A program made the translations under genes and the position numbers. 64,000 nt of DNA from NCBI GenBank assembly GCA_907164885.2, contig OU015492.1, positions 192,779,977-192,843,976 on the forward strand, given 5' to 3'. A model generated the notes under the pieces. It saw nothing but the letters and a program-made list of their open reading frames with translations, was not told the DNA's origin and ran no database searches. This stretch comes from Dolomedes plantarius (Eukaryota > Arthropoda > Arachnida > Araneae > Dolomedidae). This document shows, in pieces, positions 36,285 to 50,229 of this stretch. Every line of letters begins with the position of its first letter. The stretch's first letter is position 1.

Positions 36285-38765
36285 TGGTCCGGCCTTTGAT
36301 TAATGTATAAGTGATTCTCATACTATGCTTAAAATAAAAGAAAAAACCCGCTATTTTGCCTGCTATCAAAATTAGGAAACTTATTTTAATTTTAAGTTTT
36401 TTTTACTGAGCATTTTTAGGGTTTCGTTTCCCGACATTTTTTTAAAAATTTGGATGATTAAAAACTGAAAACGGCGACTTGAAAGCTGAACCAATTTGTC
36501 ACAAATCACAGCTAAATTTTTTAATTTCATATTATATGACTCTCACGGGATTCACATACTGTAATGAACGCGATATTTAATAAGTAAGCCCTACAGAACG
36601 TCACTCAAACCACGATTTTAGAGGGATATTAATTCCACTATTATGGAAAATAACTTTTGATGTAAATATTCGGCTAAAAGTGTTTTTCTCCTTGCAACTT
36701 ATATTTTTAATTATATCATTTTTTATGTTACTCTTTTTTGTACTCTGATGCCTCTGAATTTCGGGGTCGAATGACATAGAACTATTTTTACCAGATAATT
36801 TATTTCAAGAAACCAAGACGAGAGCTCAAATTTTGGAATTTCGAAGAGTAAACTGATCGCGGGGTTTAAGCTTTTTTGTCTTGTTAACACTTTTTTTTTC
36901 AGTTCCGTGTTGTTGAGCAGTGAAGTACGTAGAAGATAACGAGATGGTATGTGTGAATATCTACGAGTTCAAAAGTTTTTGAACTAAAAAGATGAACAAT
37001 TGGATAAAATATATGGAATTCATTACACTGGAATAGATAGTATTGTAATTAAATATGTAAGGAATTAAAGTTAATTTTCATACCTCTTTAGATAAGGCCT
37101 TAGTTATTAGGTGAGCATATAATATTTGAGTACTTCATATAATTTATTTTTAATATATTTCTCTGCCTTTTATGGTGTGTAAAAATGCATGCATAAGAAT
37201 ATTATTATATTTTGTATGTAATAATTGATAATGTAATAATTTTTCTTTGTAGTTATAAATTTATATTCTTGTGGGTGAAATATAATTACTTGAAATCTAA
37301 TGCTTATTTCTTTTAAACGGTTTTTAAAAATCTTTTTCATCTTAATAGACGATAAAATCTTGATTTTTAAGAACTAGAGTAGCAGTTTAAATCCTAATTG
37401 CCCACTTGTCAAGGATGTTGTTGTGTATACTTGTCAAAAGATGCAGTTACTGGTATTTATTTTTTAAATATATTTCTCACACTGTTTTATTATAAATTGC
37501 TTTCCTATAAAAGGCAGTTTTGGTGTATGTTAAGGATTTTGGCATATAATTATATAGTCTTCGTCTTGCTTTAATGATGTAACGCAGCGTGTATATAACA
37601 AGAACATTTGAATCATATTTTAAAGTAAAACTTTTTGGCCTTTAAAGCAAATGATTAATAGTCAAATAAATCTAAGTAAATGAAATACCTTCAGAATTTT
37701 AAGAGCACTACATATTTACGTCAGTAGGTGATACGTATGTCATGAATTAGCATTGTTAATTACCCCAAGATGTCTTGAAGTATCATTCAAACAGCAAAGA
37801 ACACAGTTCATCCGAATCAGATAACAGCGTTATTCTTAAAAAAAACCTTAAATATTATTATATAAAATGCATAAATTTCAGAAAACATTTTTGCGAAAAG
37901 TATGAGCTGATTTTTTTCAGAATGATACTGTAAAAATTCATACGTAAAAGGAATAAAGCTACGCTTTCTTTTATACGTTATTTCGCGCATTGAAAGAATC
38001 TCAAAAAGATTTCGAAATACCTCATCAATAGCTTTTTACGAGATACGCACTACATATTATGATTGTTCATTAAATCTATCGAGTGATTCTTCCTACGACA
38101 GAGGTGCTGCTTTCAACTAATGTGTATCTGTTAGTAGTAAAAGTTACTACATATAAAAAGACTTACTAGATATAAAGGATTTTCGAAAATACTCAAAGAA
38201 TGAACATCTAAGAGTTTTATAACGTATTCAAAAATCCCTTTTTAAACTGAAAACGTTGCTGAATCTTTGAAAGTTCTCTATTTTTCTTAAACACTAAGAT
38301 TTGGGGAATATTTCAGACTAAACTTATAAGAACAAAAACTTCCACATAGTTATTTCATCAGAATATATGCTTCAATGCTATTTTAATTCACGGATAAAAA
38401 TTTAAATTCAAGTTCTAAATGAATAGCACTTATTAATGCTCTATTCACCGACACGTTTTAAGCAAACTTCAATTATTTAACAACAAATATTTTTACAATG
38501 ATTTTAATTTTAAATTAATTTGAAGAACTATTAAGTAAATTCTTATTTTAATTAAAGGGTTTTTTACTTAACATTGGAGCTTTGCAATTAAATTTTGATA
38601 GTATAACTTTATATTTCATACAGATGCTTACATTAGTAATGAAAAAGACCGGAATGAAAAGATTGGAAGAATCCTAATTAAGTCGATTGTATAAACATGT
38701 AAGTTTAAAAACAAACAAAAAATTCCAATTAGACTATAAATCCTGTCTTGTTAATGAATCGACTG
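36285..38765. other. No gene seen
   Basis: AT-rich with no persuasive frame or repeat boundary. Confidence 0.5.

Positions 38766-38766
<1 letters not shown>

Positions 38767-38853
<87 letters not shown>
38767..38853. repeat. (TA)n microsatellite
   Basis: About 87 bp of uninterrupted TA; overlapping open frames are artefacts. Confidence 0.97.
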
Positions 38854-38855
<2 letters not shown>

Positions 38856-38859
38856 CACT

Positions 38860-39785
38860 GCTTATATATCACGGAAAATATGATACAGCAACTATAAATA
38901 AATAATTTAGTAGTCATATTTGATTTGTTTTTCTGTCCTAATTCTGTTTCGTTTCCTTGTTTAAGATTAACATAAGGAATAAATAAAATTAAAAGATTTG
39001 TTTCATTACATTTCAAAGATAAGAAAATTGTACGTCTTCAATGCATTCAAATGGGATAAAATATGTTTTCTTACTAAAGAAATTACAGAGACAGTATGTA
39101 TTCATTCATATAATTATTGCTTTTAAAAGTTAAATTTCTATATATAAGATAATAAGAAACATTCCAACAATAGCTGATCATAATAAAATGTCAAATTCAT
39201 GTGATTCAACATCTTTGTTTCTATTTTGCTCTTACTGAAGCTAATAATATATATTTTGTAAGCAGATTTTATTTTTTAAAAAAGTTGGGCTTCTATGAAA
39301 GTATTGATTCATTTTATGGCTTGATATATTTCAGAATTAAATATTTTTCTGTTTAGGTTATGTAAAAAGTGAGATTCCTTGTAATACTCATCAAATCTAA
39401 AAGAAACACTAAAATAATTATAAAATGAAATGTCCTGAAATTGCAAAAACCAAAGCCTGAAATGTAAGAAATCAACACCAGTTTTTATACCTAAATTCTG
39501 TATTAGACCAGAACCGTTAGCTTAATATTTATTGCAGTAATGTTGAATCCCAATGATCTATTTTTGTTAATATAAGAAAAATATTCTGGAAGATGACGCT
39601 AAGGCATATTGTAGCAATCATTTATATACAATATAGTATAACTATTGTACGAGATTAAAGTATATTTTTATGGCTTCAATTATATACCTTTATAGTAACA
39701 AAAAAAAACCTGACCTGTCATTTAAGAATATCCATTTTAATTTCATTTAAAGGTTTCTGGCTTCCTGTGACATCTGTCCTTTAGT
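38860..39785. other. No gene seen
   Basis: AT-rich sequence without recognised structure. Confidence 0.5.
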
Positions 39786-39795
39786 AAATAAAATG

Positions 39796-40636
39796 GGAAC
39801 AGATGTATTACACGCACCTCTCTTGGCGACAAATTTTTTTTGACGCCAAATACTCGTGAAAAAAATTTTGTCGCCAACTTGTCGCCAAAACAGGCCTACG
39901 CGGACATTTTACACTTAAAATACACTTAAAATAATACACAAAATATCAATAACAACTCAAATATAAAAATAAATTCAAAACAAACTTACCAATGGCAATA
40001 ATAAACTTTCAAAAACATGTCACAAAACCACAACAGCTACTTTAAAACATACACGAATATATCTAAAAACGGCTGTATTAAAATTCAAAACCTAAACAGA
40101 AATGCTCAACCGCTACTTTAAAACACGCAAAAATATCTAAAAGCAGCTGTATTAAACTTCAAAACCTCAGCAGAAATACTCAACCACTTATTTAAAACAT
40201 ATGCAAATATATCTAAAAACGGCTATATTAAAATTCAAAACCTAAACAGAAATGCTCAACCGCTACTTTAAAACATACGCAAAATATATCAAAAAACGAA
40301 GACATTAAACTTCCAAAAACATTACACATATCCGCAACATCTATTTAAAACATACGCAGATATATCAAAAAGCGAAGACATTAAACTTCCAAAAACATTA
40401 CAGAAATCCTAAACCGCTACTATGAAACGCCAACAAAAATATCGAACACCGGTATATTAAACTTCGAAAAACACTACACAATACCACAACACCTATTCAG
40501 GGTTGCAACAAAAACAAACATCACGCCAAATCGGATGGCTGCCAGACCAAAAAAAAAATTGCTAAAAATAAAAAAAATCGCCAAACATAAAAAAAAATCG
40601 CCAAATTGAAAAAGGTGCGTGAAACACATCTGTACC
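39796..40636. mobile_element. Non-autonomous DNA transposon with 8-bp target duplication (hAT-like)
   Basis: A perfect 8-bp direct repeat ATAAAATG flanks the unit (39788-39795 and 40637-40644). The ends are inverted: GGAACAGATGTATTACACGC then ACC at the left, and the complement of GGTACAGATGTGTTTCACGC then ACC at the right. An inner hairpin near the left end pairs TTGGCGACAAATTTTTTT with AAAAAAATTTTGTCGCCAA (39833-39878), and GCCAAA words recur at the right. The body is mostly a tandem minisatellite and has no coding. The duplication length suggests hAT-type transposase, although other 8-bp superfamilies exist. Confidence 0.85.
40020..40500. repeat. Minisatellite, about 6-7 copies of a 75-80 bp unit
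   Basis: Each unit runs (A)CCGCTACTTTAAAACATA, then CGCAAATATATC, then ATTAAACTTC or ATTAAAATTC, and ends with an ACAGAAATGCTCA-type segment. Copies start near 40028, 40108, 40185, 40257, 40337 and 40411, with a decayed last copy. The array occupies the interior of the element at 39796-40636. Confidence 0.85.
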
Positions 40637-40649
40637 ATAAAATGATGTA

Positions 40650-43600
40650 GATAGCATTTGACTTATTATGTCTTAGATAAAAGTATGCTGTCAGGCAAAA
40701 TCTTAACTAGATTTTCTACTACATGGAGCTCACGTTTTATGTTTTCTAATTACAATTTTTCTGAAACTATCGATTTCAACTATGTTTTATCTAATTTCAA
40801 ACTTTTCAGGGTATGAATTCCCATGTTGTTCATTATATACATTCTCATGCTTTAGGAGAGCAGGAATCTCAATGTCGGGAATTTAATGAGTCTCACTGAA
40901 CTGAAGGTTAACATATGCTGTCGTGTTTTCAAACGTAGTTGCAGTTGTTTGATAGCACAATTTAACGATACTTGTTTGGCAGTAAAGCAAGCCCACTATC
41001 AGTTGCAGGATTGTACTTTTTCAATCTGGTAGAATTAGGCAGTCAGTCTTTCTACAGATGGCAGGTTTTCAACTCACATGGTAAACTAATCGGCAATTCG
41101 ATTTGCGCATTTTGTTATCAAAGAAAAGCAAATGCATGTTTTAAAATAGTGTTTTCTGAATTAATAGACATATAAAAGAAACATATAAAAGAAACATGTT
41201 TTTTTACAATTAAAAAAAATATTATTACCAAAAGGAAATAAAAAATTTTTTTGTTAGATATAAATACTATTATGCCCTGTACAAAATCTACAACAAAAAT
41301 TTATTTAAAAAAAAGATAGGTTTTTCTTTATTTAAAATTGTTGCTAGATATGTAATTGTTGAATTAAAGAATGTATTTACTCTCCTTTCCATTTCTTTCC
41401 ACTACAGAATAATTAGGCACTCGGACACACAAAAAAAGAATATCTGAAAGCCGAGGAATTCTAGATTTTAATGAAATTTGACTCACATGAAAGCATCTTA
41501 AATGATGCACTTATATCACTTCAATCGAATATTGAAAAAGTTTAGTTTGCTGATCACGTGATCTCGGCATTTTTTCTAAGAGATCGTCATGGCAGACGAC
41601 TAGTCGCCCGCATTTTCGCAATTGTCTCTTTTCGAGTCATCAGTTTCTAGTCACAGAATTCAAAAATATGAATTTACAAATGTGTTATTAGAATATTCAA
41701 TGGAATACCTTACTACTACAATGTTTTAAAATTCAATGCTATCTAACAGAGTACTTTAAAATACTATTTGAACTTTGTTTTTTGTAAAACTTTACACTCT
41801 AATATTTTACGCTGATTACTGCTTCATTTGGGAAATATTGCTTTCTTTATAATTTACTTACGTGCTCTCTTGAGTAAGGAGCAAACATTTCGGTATTAGA
41901 CCCAATTCGTTCGAAATGAGGAAAAACTATAGGTACCCGAACGAATTTTCTTGACCTTTATAAACATTGGGAATTTTATCGCTTAAATTTTTATTCCTGA
42001 TGGGCTTTATGTAAAAGCCCATAACATGAGAAACTTACCTCGAAAGATATTGCCAATAAAGTTAAGACAGAAAATAAAAGCTGTACGAAAGCTTCCCACA
42101 ACCGTAACCATTAAAATAAATCACAGGGTGACGAGTGGAACTCCTTTCATAAAAAAACTTTAGCTCAATTTCTGATAAGTATAGACTAACCTTACGCATT
42201 TTTTCGTAATTTTCAAAGAGTTTTTAAATTTTTAAATTTGTTGCAAAATTAGGAAATTTATAATTAGGAGCAGTAATCCGAGCCGTCAACTTTGCTCCTA
42301 ATTTGGAATCAAAAAGTGCATTTATATTAAATTTTTTGTTTCAAATTCCTTTGAACGATGGGCACCGAATACGTTGAAATGCACCGTTTGTTTCCTCTAA
42401 TTTATGCAAGAGTACTTTAAATCAAGCCCCATTTTGCGTTATATGCATAAATTCAGTTCGCCAAAATGAACTCATTGCGGTAAGGGAATAATTGATAATG
42501 ACTTTACAATTTAGCTTTCCTCGAATGTATTGAGCTGTGATTGAATGTACTGATATGGATCCTATGAATGTATAGATTTTTAACTGTACATTACGTATTG
42601 ATATCGATCAAATATATTAAGCCCTTTTTATATTAGTTAATCCTGAATGAATGTATTGGGACATGACTTAATATACCGATATTAATTGGAATAATTATGG
42701 TATGACAAAATGTAGTAAAAGCTGGCGAGGATATGTTATGTCAAGCATCTTTATAAAATCCTGCTTTCACTTAATATCTGAAATTAATATGAAATTCTGC
42801 TAATTTAATTGCGCTAAGATAATAAAATCACTTTTAAGTATATCGATATTGATAGAATGATTTAGATAATTTTTAATCAAATGTGTTTTGCCATGCCTCA
42901 ATATATCAAAAAGATATATTATTTTATACCTGACAACGTTTTACTTGACCTACATGTGTATAAATTTGTATAGCTTATGTTCCTTATACTACAGGACATA
43001 TTTGAAATGAAAATGAAATAAATATAATTTTGAATGTAATGTATTAAAATTTGTTTGCCGATTAGTTCACATAAATATCAACTCTTTTAGTTTAACATAA
43101 ATATGATAACAGAAAAGCTACGCTGCTAAAATTCCTTCTTATATGCAAACAATCCTTGTAACTCATTTTAAAGATTCAAAGTTTCATCAATAATTATATT
43201 TTTGATTATTTTATTACTTTAGATGAATTGAAATAATTTAATTAATGAGTGACGATTTCATTATGCACTTTTATTTAAGAAGGCTTTTATAGTACATTTT
43301 AAACGTATTTAGTTTTAATGGAAACTATGAGCAATTTATACCTTTCCCTTGAATAAAATTTCGGAACATAAGGTTATATATCCAAACTCGAAAATATATA
43401 TGCAATTTTTTTTATTTCGAAGATGTAACATCTACGACACATCGCAATATCCTATTTCCTTTCAGATTTTAAGATTTCCCTCTAAACATTTCACTTTTAC
43501 GAGTTCTATCATTTATTTTTTATAGAAAAAACACCATCGCTGAACATAAATTAAAAAACAGGCGGTTGACTTGTCACAGTTCAACGTTAAGTATATATTT

Positions 43601-45310
43601 TGTTTTCATTTCTTGTCGCCCTTAACTATTTTTACAGAACGTTTAAAAAACGAAATGTAATATATCTTCCAAAGTAATATAAATGCCTGTAAGCTAGATA
43701 TTGCGTAGTTTTCTTGAAACATTAGAAAGATGGTTATTGCGGCGTTTAGAGTTCTGCAGATATTACCTTCCTTTAAAAAAAATCAGCACTTCTAGAGAGC
43801 TGTTTTATGAACATTTCATCAACGAAAATAATCTCCAACGATTTTATTAGGATGCGTTTAATTAACACTGAATTTTTAAAACTGAATGTTTTCTGCAGAT
43901 GTATGGACTAAAATATATTGATTTTTTCTATAAGAAAATCTAGTGCGAACTAAGTTTAATTGTGTATTAGACCTTTATATAATTTATCTATAGTTTAGAA
44001 AATAAACAGACTTCAATGTAAAAGTATAAGGGATACAGGTTATCAATAGTAGATTTACTTTTCCAGTTGATGACAGTTGTTCAGGGTAAAACATTTATAA
44101 TAATTTGAAATTTCAAGATTATAGTAAACTGCTTTATTTCCACGAAAAATCGTGGACATCTCATTGATAATCAACTAGCTCTGTATGATACCTGTCAATG
44201 CTTGTCTATGTAATTTATATATCGATCATCAAGAAGGAAATTCGTTGTCTAAATTAACAATGCTTTTTCAGTATTTACATTGCACCAAATGTTTACATAG
44301 TAACTCAGCTCCCCTTTCTTACAGCTTTAGAAAAGTTTAAAAAAATACAATACATTTACTACATAGTTTAAAATGTGGAGAATCAGTTTTTTTTTAAATG
44401 ACGTTCCAAAATGAACCTTACTTTAAAAATTGTGCACTCTCGTCATTTCCGCGTTATTACAGCCACCATGAAACAGACACGGTAGCATAGTTTTACGTTT
44501 ATGTGACTGATCCAAATAATCAATCGATTTCCACATGAGTCCCTAACTAATGTGAACCGTTTTTACCACATTAATGCTAGAAGCCTGTAAAATATGGTCA
44601 GTAGAAATGTTGCCAAAGGTCCGCATATAGGAAAAATAAATCTAGTCGCGATGAATTACTTATTTGATGCTCCATCAAGAAGTTTATTGGGTATGTTTAG
44701 TGTTAGAATATTTAATATTTTCAAGAAGGAAGAAAACGATTTTTTGAACAGAAGGGTATTTTTAAAAATATAATTCTTCTATTATCAGCACGATAACAGA
44801 CGTCAAAACGTCCACCGTAAGCATCTCGATTCATCGCAATGTTTTTTTATTTTTATTTTCAATGGCTGGGAACTGAGCGATACTCGTTTCCATAGAGAAA
44901 CCAGATGTGCGTGACCACTTCGCCGCAGGCTTTAAGATACGTAAAAAACATTGTTTGGGAATGTTTTAGCAGCAGTCAACTGAATTCAACATGAATGCAT
45001 CATTTCGCACAGCATATGGGTAAGATTCTCAACAATTATGGATTTACTTCAACAGTATCTATGTATTTCTTAGAAATAAACTGTAGAATTTTTGTCGTTT
45101 TCATTTGAGCAACCAATATTTTTACAAAAAACACTTAAAGGTATCTCCTGTTATTAAAGATCACATGATGTAATATTTTGTGAACCACTACCTCAAAATC
45201 TGTATTCCACTTTACTCATCTGATCAGGTCTTTTTAGAGGTGTCATAAGTTTCTTCGACTTTACATATCGAAAATCACTCTTGGGGAATCTTCTGAAATT
45301 TTTTAAAGAA
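40650..45310. other. Long AT-rich stretch, no gene seen
   Basis: The frame 40972-41175 matches no family I recognise. A small inverted repeat (ATTAGGAGCA facing TGCTCCTAAT, about 42262-42300) is the only structure noted. Confidence 0.5.
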
Positions 45311-45329
45311 CCAACGTTTGATATTAAGT

Positions 45330-46533
45330 CATGCTTCTAATCAACGCACAGGAGGTTTTCAACATAGTGGAGGCACTGGCTTTTATTGCAAAACATTTTA
45401 ATAATAATGAGTACGCTCTCCATTTGGCTTGGAAAACTGTTAATTTTACGTAGTATAGAATGATATAAGTCCTATACATAATATCTTGGAATTTAACACC
45501 ATTAATACTACAACATGTTGGAACTTGACATAACCTTTCTCTCAAAAGGTGTCCATATATGTTCAATGACGTTAAGGTCAGGCTATTTAGGTAACCAGGA
45601 CAGAGGATGTATTTTATCCTAATGATCTTCAAACCTTATCTTGACGTGTCTCGCTTGATGCATAGGTGTGCTATCATCTTAGAAAGACGGACGTTCATTA
45701 GGGAATAATCCATGCACCATAGAATGCATTTGGTCATCTAGAATAGTTTCATTGACTTCCAATGTAATAGGACTCTGAAAACCTAGTAAGGGGCCAGGAA
45801 AACGCCAATAGATAACCCCACAGAATCAGAGAACCTCTATGGACGGTAGCATTTGGAAGATGTTTGTCATACGTGTACAACACAATATAACTAATGAGTC
45901 CGGAAAACAGTTCTTTCCTGTATAGACAAGTAAAATACGTTCCAGAGTCTCATGGTATTTAGAGCATAGTATCAGTAGCTTCCAGGTGGCAGCGGACCAA
46001 GTAGGACTCAGGGACAACTTGGCCATGTCTAGCTTTAGAAACGAAAGTGATAATCCGTTGGGGTACAGACATATATTGATAGGAAAGAATGTTAAATTCG
46101 TTTCATTAGATAACACGTTGAAGATCATTTGAACTCTAGTTTTTACGTTCATTTGACATGCTTCTTACACTGCTGTTTGTAATGGGGGGTGGGGGACTTC
46201 TTGATTACGAATGATACCATACTCCAACTTGGTGCAGCTCCCGATGAACTATTATTACTGAAACGAAATCATTACAACTGATCCCTGTGCTGTTATATTC
46301 TCTATTGCAGTCATAGATTTTGGTCATACATCAGTAACAAGTTCCCCCTTTTCCACGCTGACATCTCCGTGCAACGTCCGCACTTGTTGCGTTAAAAGAC
46401 AAAACCTTGTTCATTTCTGTACCATGTCATAATCTCTAAAATTGTGCAGTGAATTTTTTCGTGTTTTACTTACAAAAACACCCACAAGCTTTGCAATTTT
46501 CGCACCTTTCTGCAAGTCACTCACATCCAACAT
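45330..46533 (-). pseudogene. Tc1-like transposase with in-frame stops
   Basis: On the minus strand the likely start is ATG at 46533 (MLDVSDLQKGAKIAKLVG). A well-kept frame at about 45825-45545 gives LILWGVIYWRFPGPL-type sequence, then MHSMVHGLFPNERPSF, a stop, DDSTPMHQARHVKIRFEDH, a stop, DKIHPLSWLPK, a stop and PDLNVIEHIWTPFE. The stops are TAA (45681-45679), TAG (45621-45619) and TAG (45585-45583), each one C-to-T change from a Gln codon. Between the second catalytic Asp (45675-45673) and the Glu (45564-45562) I count 36 residues, pointing to a DD36E-type Tc1 lineage. The first-Asp region is too decayed to place. Confidence 0.75.
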
Positions 46534-46720
46534 TTTGCTCGTTAATTTCACAACGACTAAGTCTACTTCGACTTTACAATTACTCCGTAGTATGTGATAT
46601 TTGTACTTTAACTTATTAAATACCTCTGCTCGCAGATGACACGACCTTTATTTATATCCGCCACATGTTCCTTTGATGAGTGGTGACTCATTATTTTGAT
46701 AATTCCTTGGACAAGTTTCC
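46534..46720 (-). other. Probable 5' leader and end of the Tc1-like element
   Basis: Upstream of the transposase start, the minus strand begins near 46720 with CCAAGGAATTATCAAAATAA, then TGAGTCACCAC. This resembles the terminus of the other Tc1-like element at 62111 (CAGGTGGTTATCAAAATAAT). The opposite end was not found. Confidence 0.45.
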
Positions 46721-46724
46721 TTTT

Positions 46725-47750
46725 TAAACTTTAATTAGAGAGTAACCTGAAGCATTGGCAATTTTTTTTAATTATGCACAAGGAAAGCGAACAAAAATAA
46801 AAGTGTTAGGTACGAATTTGTACCTTTTTGCCGTTTTAGGTTCTAAGTCATCATTAAACCTTATGTTATAAAAACATTTACAAGTGATGTTTACCTTGTG
46901 AAGCTTAAATCTAAAGATCATAATAGAACTTAAAATTGTCACGTGCGTCGATCTAGGAAATGAAATGTATCTGCTTCCATTCTTGAGCTTTTGAAATGTA
47001 ATTTTATTGAACAAATGATTAAATCAGATGTTTTGAGGCAGTGTGGTTGTTATAACTCTATTTTCTATAGCAATGATCGTAAATATTATTATTAATGTTG
47101 TCAATCACGATATCAGTTGAATATTAATTTTCACATTTTAAGTGAGCTTTAATTTTTATTTAAATATTAATTTTTTATTTTAACTGAACGTATAAGAACA
47201 TTGTAGCAAGAATTAGGTAAGATATCTTCTAAAAAAACTTTTTCATGCATTTTCCCCATTCTTTTGCTTATAAGCACCTAGGATTCAAGATTATATCTTA
47301 AAGAAATACCCAGTGGCAAAATACTTGACAAGATAAACTCCAGTTAGCTACAAAATTTTTGACAAGATAAAGTCCCTGATGACATTGTATTGAAACTCCA
47401 GTCTCATATAAAAAGGAAGAAATTTCTAGAATAAAAATATATTAGTTTCTTCATCTCTTAGAACTACTAAGCGAAACTAATATGTTTACAATGTACATAT
47501 TGTTAAGAAAATATAGTTTGTTAACTATATAATAATCGTTACAATCCTCATAATTGTTATATACCTCAAAATTTTTATTAAAATATAATTTATAATAATT
47601 ACTGAAAACTTCCTAAGATATTTTATTTTTAAATGAACTTAACAATTATAATTTAAATATGTATGCGAACATATTACGTGTTTAGAAAGTAATATTTTCT
47701 GAAATCTTTCAAAACGTTTAGTTTTACAGTTTTATAAGTGTTTAGTTATG
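46725..47750. other. No gene seen
   Basis: AT-rich. The minus frame 46772-47014 is unrecognised. Confidence 0.5.
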
Positions 47751-47759
47751 ACTGTAAAA

Positions 47760-48640
47760 TATACGTTAAGTGAGAATAGTATTTTTAAAATTTAGAGGAG
47801 CACCATGGTGGTATATTCAAAAAGGATATTTACTATGAATATTTTTTGTGTAATTATTTTTAAATCTAAGACGTAATCGAGTATTATGGTAAAAATACTA
47901 ATTTTACAAATTTTATGAATTGTTTAAGCAGTTTTATTTTATTCCTTAAATACGTCACTAATAAATTCATGCATGTGTAAGTACAATGAATTAATGTGTC
48001 ATAACCTTACATTCAGAATTCTAATTAATGCATAGTTAGATTCCTCTTTAAATATAAAAAAGAATAATATTAATAACATTAATTATATTTTTAGACATTT
48101 TCAGTAAATGAAGTTTTAAAAATGAATAAATTGTAGCATTCCCCCCCCTAGTATTATGGTGAGTAATAAGGTAATGGAGTAAGATTAGTACACAACAAAA
48201 TTCGATTAATTTTATAAACACTTCAATTTTATTCTTCAAACGCGTCAGAAAATGTTTCATGCATGTGTTTAAATATAACAATAGTGTAGAAATCAATGTC
48301 TCAATACAACGTTAAGAATCCTTTTTAATACTCAATATAAATTCTTTTTATATAAAAAAAATCATTAATATTTGTAATTATATTGTAAACATTATCAATA
48401 AAGGAACTATTAAGAAATATAAAAACACACAAAATGTTTTCATTTAATAATATTTTATAAATTGTGTTTTACAACGTGTAATCATGTAGTGAGAATTATA
48501 AATAACTAATTTACGTGTTCCTGCATTATCTTAACTCGTTCTTTAAACGTATCAAAGTATCATAACATAAACTATAAATTTTTCAGTCTTCAATATAAAA
48601 TAAGGAATTTTTTTCTTGCTCCGTCTTGGATAAACTCAAA
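47760..48640. repeat. Degenerate tandem repeat, about 290-310 bp period
   Basis: TTCCTTAAATACGTCA (about 47941), TTCTTCAAACGCGTCA (about 48231) and TTCTTTAAACGTATCA (about 48540) head three similar stretches. Shared downstream words include TTCATGCATGTGT and TCAATATAAA. Divergence is high. Confidence 0.5.
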
Positions 48641-48644
48641 TTCA

Positions 48645-49655
48645 TTAACCATTTTTTTAATATCTTATTTAGTATGTGATGTACTGCATAGTATATTTTG
48701 CTTTAATATATTACTGCAAAACTTTTAAACATCTTTTTTATTTTCCATATTAAATGTCTGCTGTTATATAGGATGTCAATGACCCTCTAACAATTTACTA
48801 ATGGATTTTTCTAAGATGAAATAAGTGTTAAGGTTTTATATACTCTCCTGTCTATGAACAACCAAAAACGGTCGTAGTTCACCGATTTTAGGCATTATGG
48901 CTTGCTGCTAAGTGAACAGCATTGATTTCTTACTATTAGCAATTAGTTAACTGAAATTTTTTAATGAGTAACAGTACACTTGTTTATTTTTTTAACAAAA
49001 TCGAAGGAAGGTGAAAACTTAAAATCTAGGCAATGGAGAAGATTAGAAATGTTACGATGTTCGACTCTAGCAAAGTAGGAAATAAATGGTTGCTGATAGC
49101 TCACCGTATTTCAACTGAATAAAAGAATATGTGTATTACGTTAGATATTTATTCGTTCGCGTTATAACGATATGAATTTCACAGGCTATTGAACTTTGCT
49201 TATGATCATTCCCCTGCACTGTGAGTTAAGCATTATGATACTTTATGTGTTTTCTGAAGTTCCTTGCTTCAGTTGTTTACGTTTGATTGTGAGACAAGCG
49301 GTAACATGGAGAAAGTCTTTTGACAACTATCCTTGATTGTTCCCTTTTGGTTGAGAGAAGTATGAGATATTGCCTATATTGTATCGGATAATGGTCTAAA
49401 AGTTACTATTTAGTAAAACTATCCGTCCTTCAGGTATTTTCCCAGACTGATTTCTGACTCGTCCCGTTAAATATAGTATCGCTGACAAGAAGTAGTGAAT
49501 ATGAATAAATCGCTATTAGTAGCATCGTCTTTTAGAACATGAGTTGATTTAGCAAGTAAATTGGGGTAAAAAAATTCTTGATGCAAACCGAGTGCCAATA
49601 CATCATATCACATTTTTTTAAACTTTTTTTCCCATTTGAACACTAAAGCAGTTGG
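48645..49655. other. No gene seen
   Basis: No open frame or repeat that I can support. Confidence 0.5.
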
Positions 49656-49663
49656 GTGTTTAA

Positions 49664-50224
49664 CACTAGAAAGACGGCTGCCGGGAATTTGATGGTTTCG
49701 TACATACTATTGAGCGCTATGTCTGTATTTATGTCCTCAGAAGTCTGAAATTTTATGAATTTTTCTAATTTTGCGCGAAATATGCAAACACATTTATAAA
49801 ATATTATTCGCTAGTAAAGAGAGGGAAAATATGTTTTGTATACCTACTAAGACTTCAATTTGACGGCAATATAGAAAACAGGCAGAAATCTTTAAAATAA
49901 TACAGGAAAAGGGTTAGATACTTTTCGTCTCTTCCCCCTTTTGCAAATAACAGAAATATTGACTCTTCGGAAATATTGGTGTTGAAAAATAAGAACTGCA
50001 CAAACTATGCATATATTTTTACTAACAAACCATACCACCTACTTGCATAAAAATATATCTAAATGTATACTAATTTATTATATATTGGTATTAAATAGTT
50101 CAAAATGTAAAGTATTTAACCATTTAAAACAATTAATTATTTTAAATTCTTGATTTTATTTTTAACCATCAAAATGACGGCGTTCAGTCTTTTTAGTAAG
50201 AAAAGAATTCCCGTCTTTCTGGTG
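49664..50224. mobile_element. Probable piggyBac-type MITE
   Basis: TTAA (49660-49663) precedes CACTAGAAAGACGG, and CCGTCTTTCTGGTG ends the unit. The right flank reads TACA, so one TTAA is decayed. The CACTAGA terminus resembles arthropod piggyBac-like elements as I remember them. No transposase inside the 561 bp. Confidence 0.6.
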
Positions 50225-50229
50225 TACAC

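Noticed and set aside
40020..40500. CRISPR-like array
   Set aside because: The 75-80 bp units are head-to-tail with no spacers and lie inside a TIR-bounded transposon.
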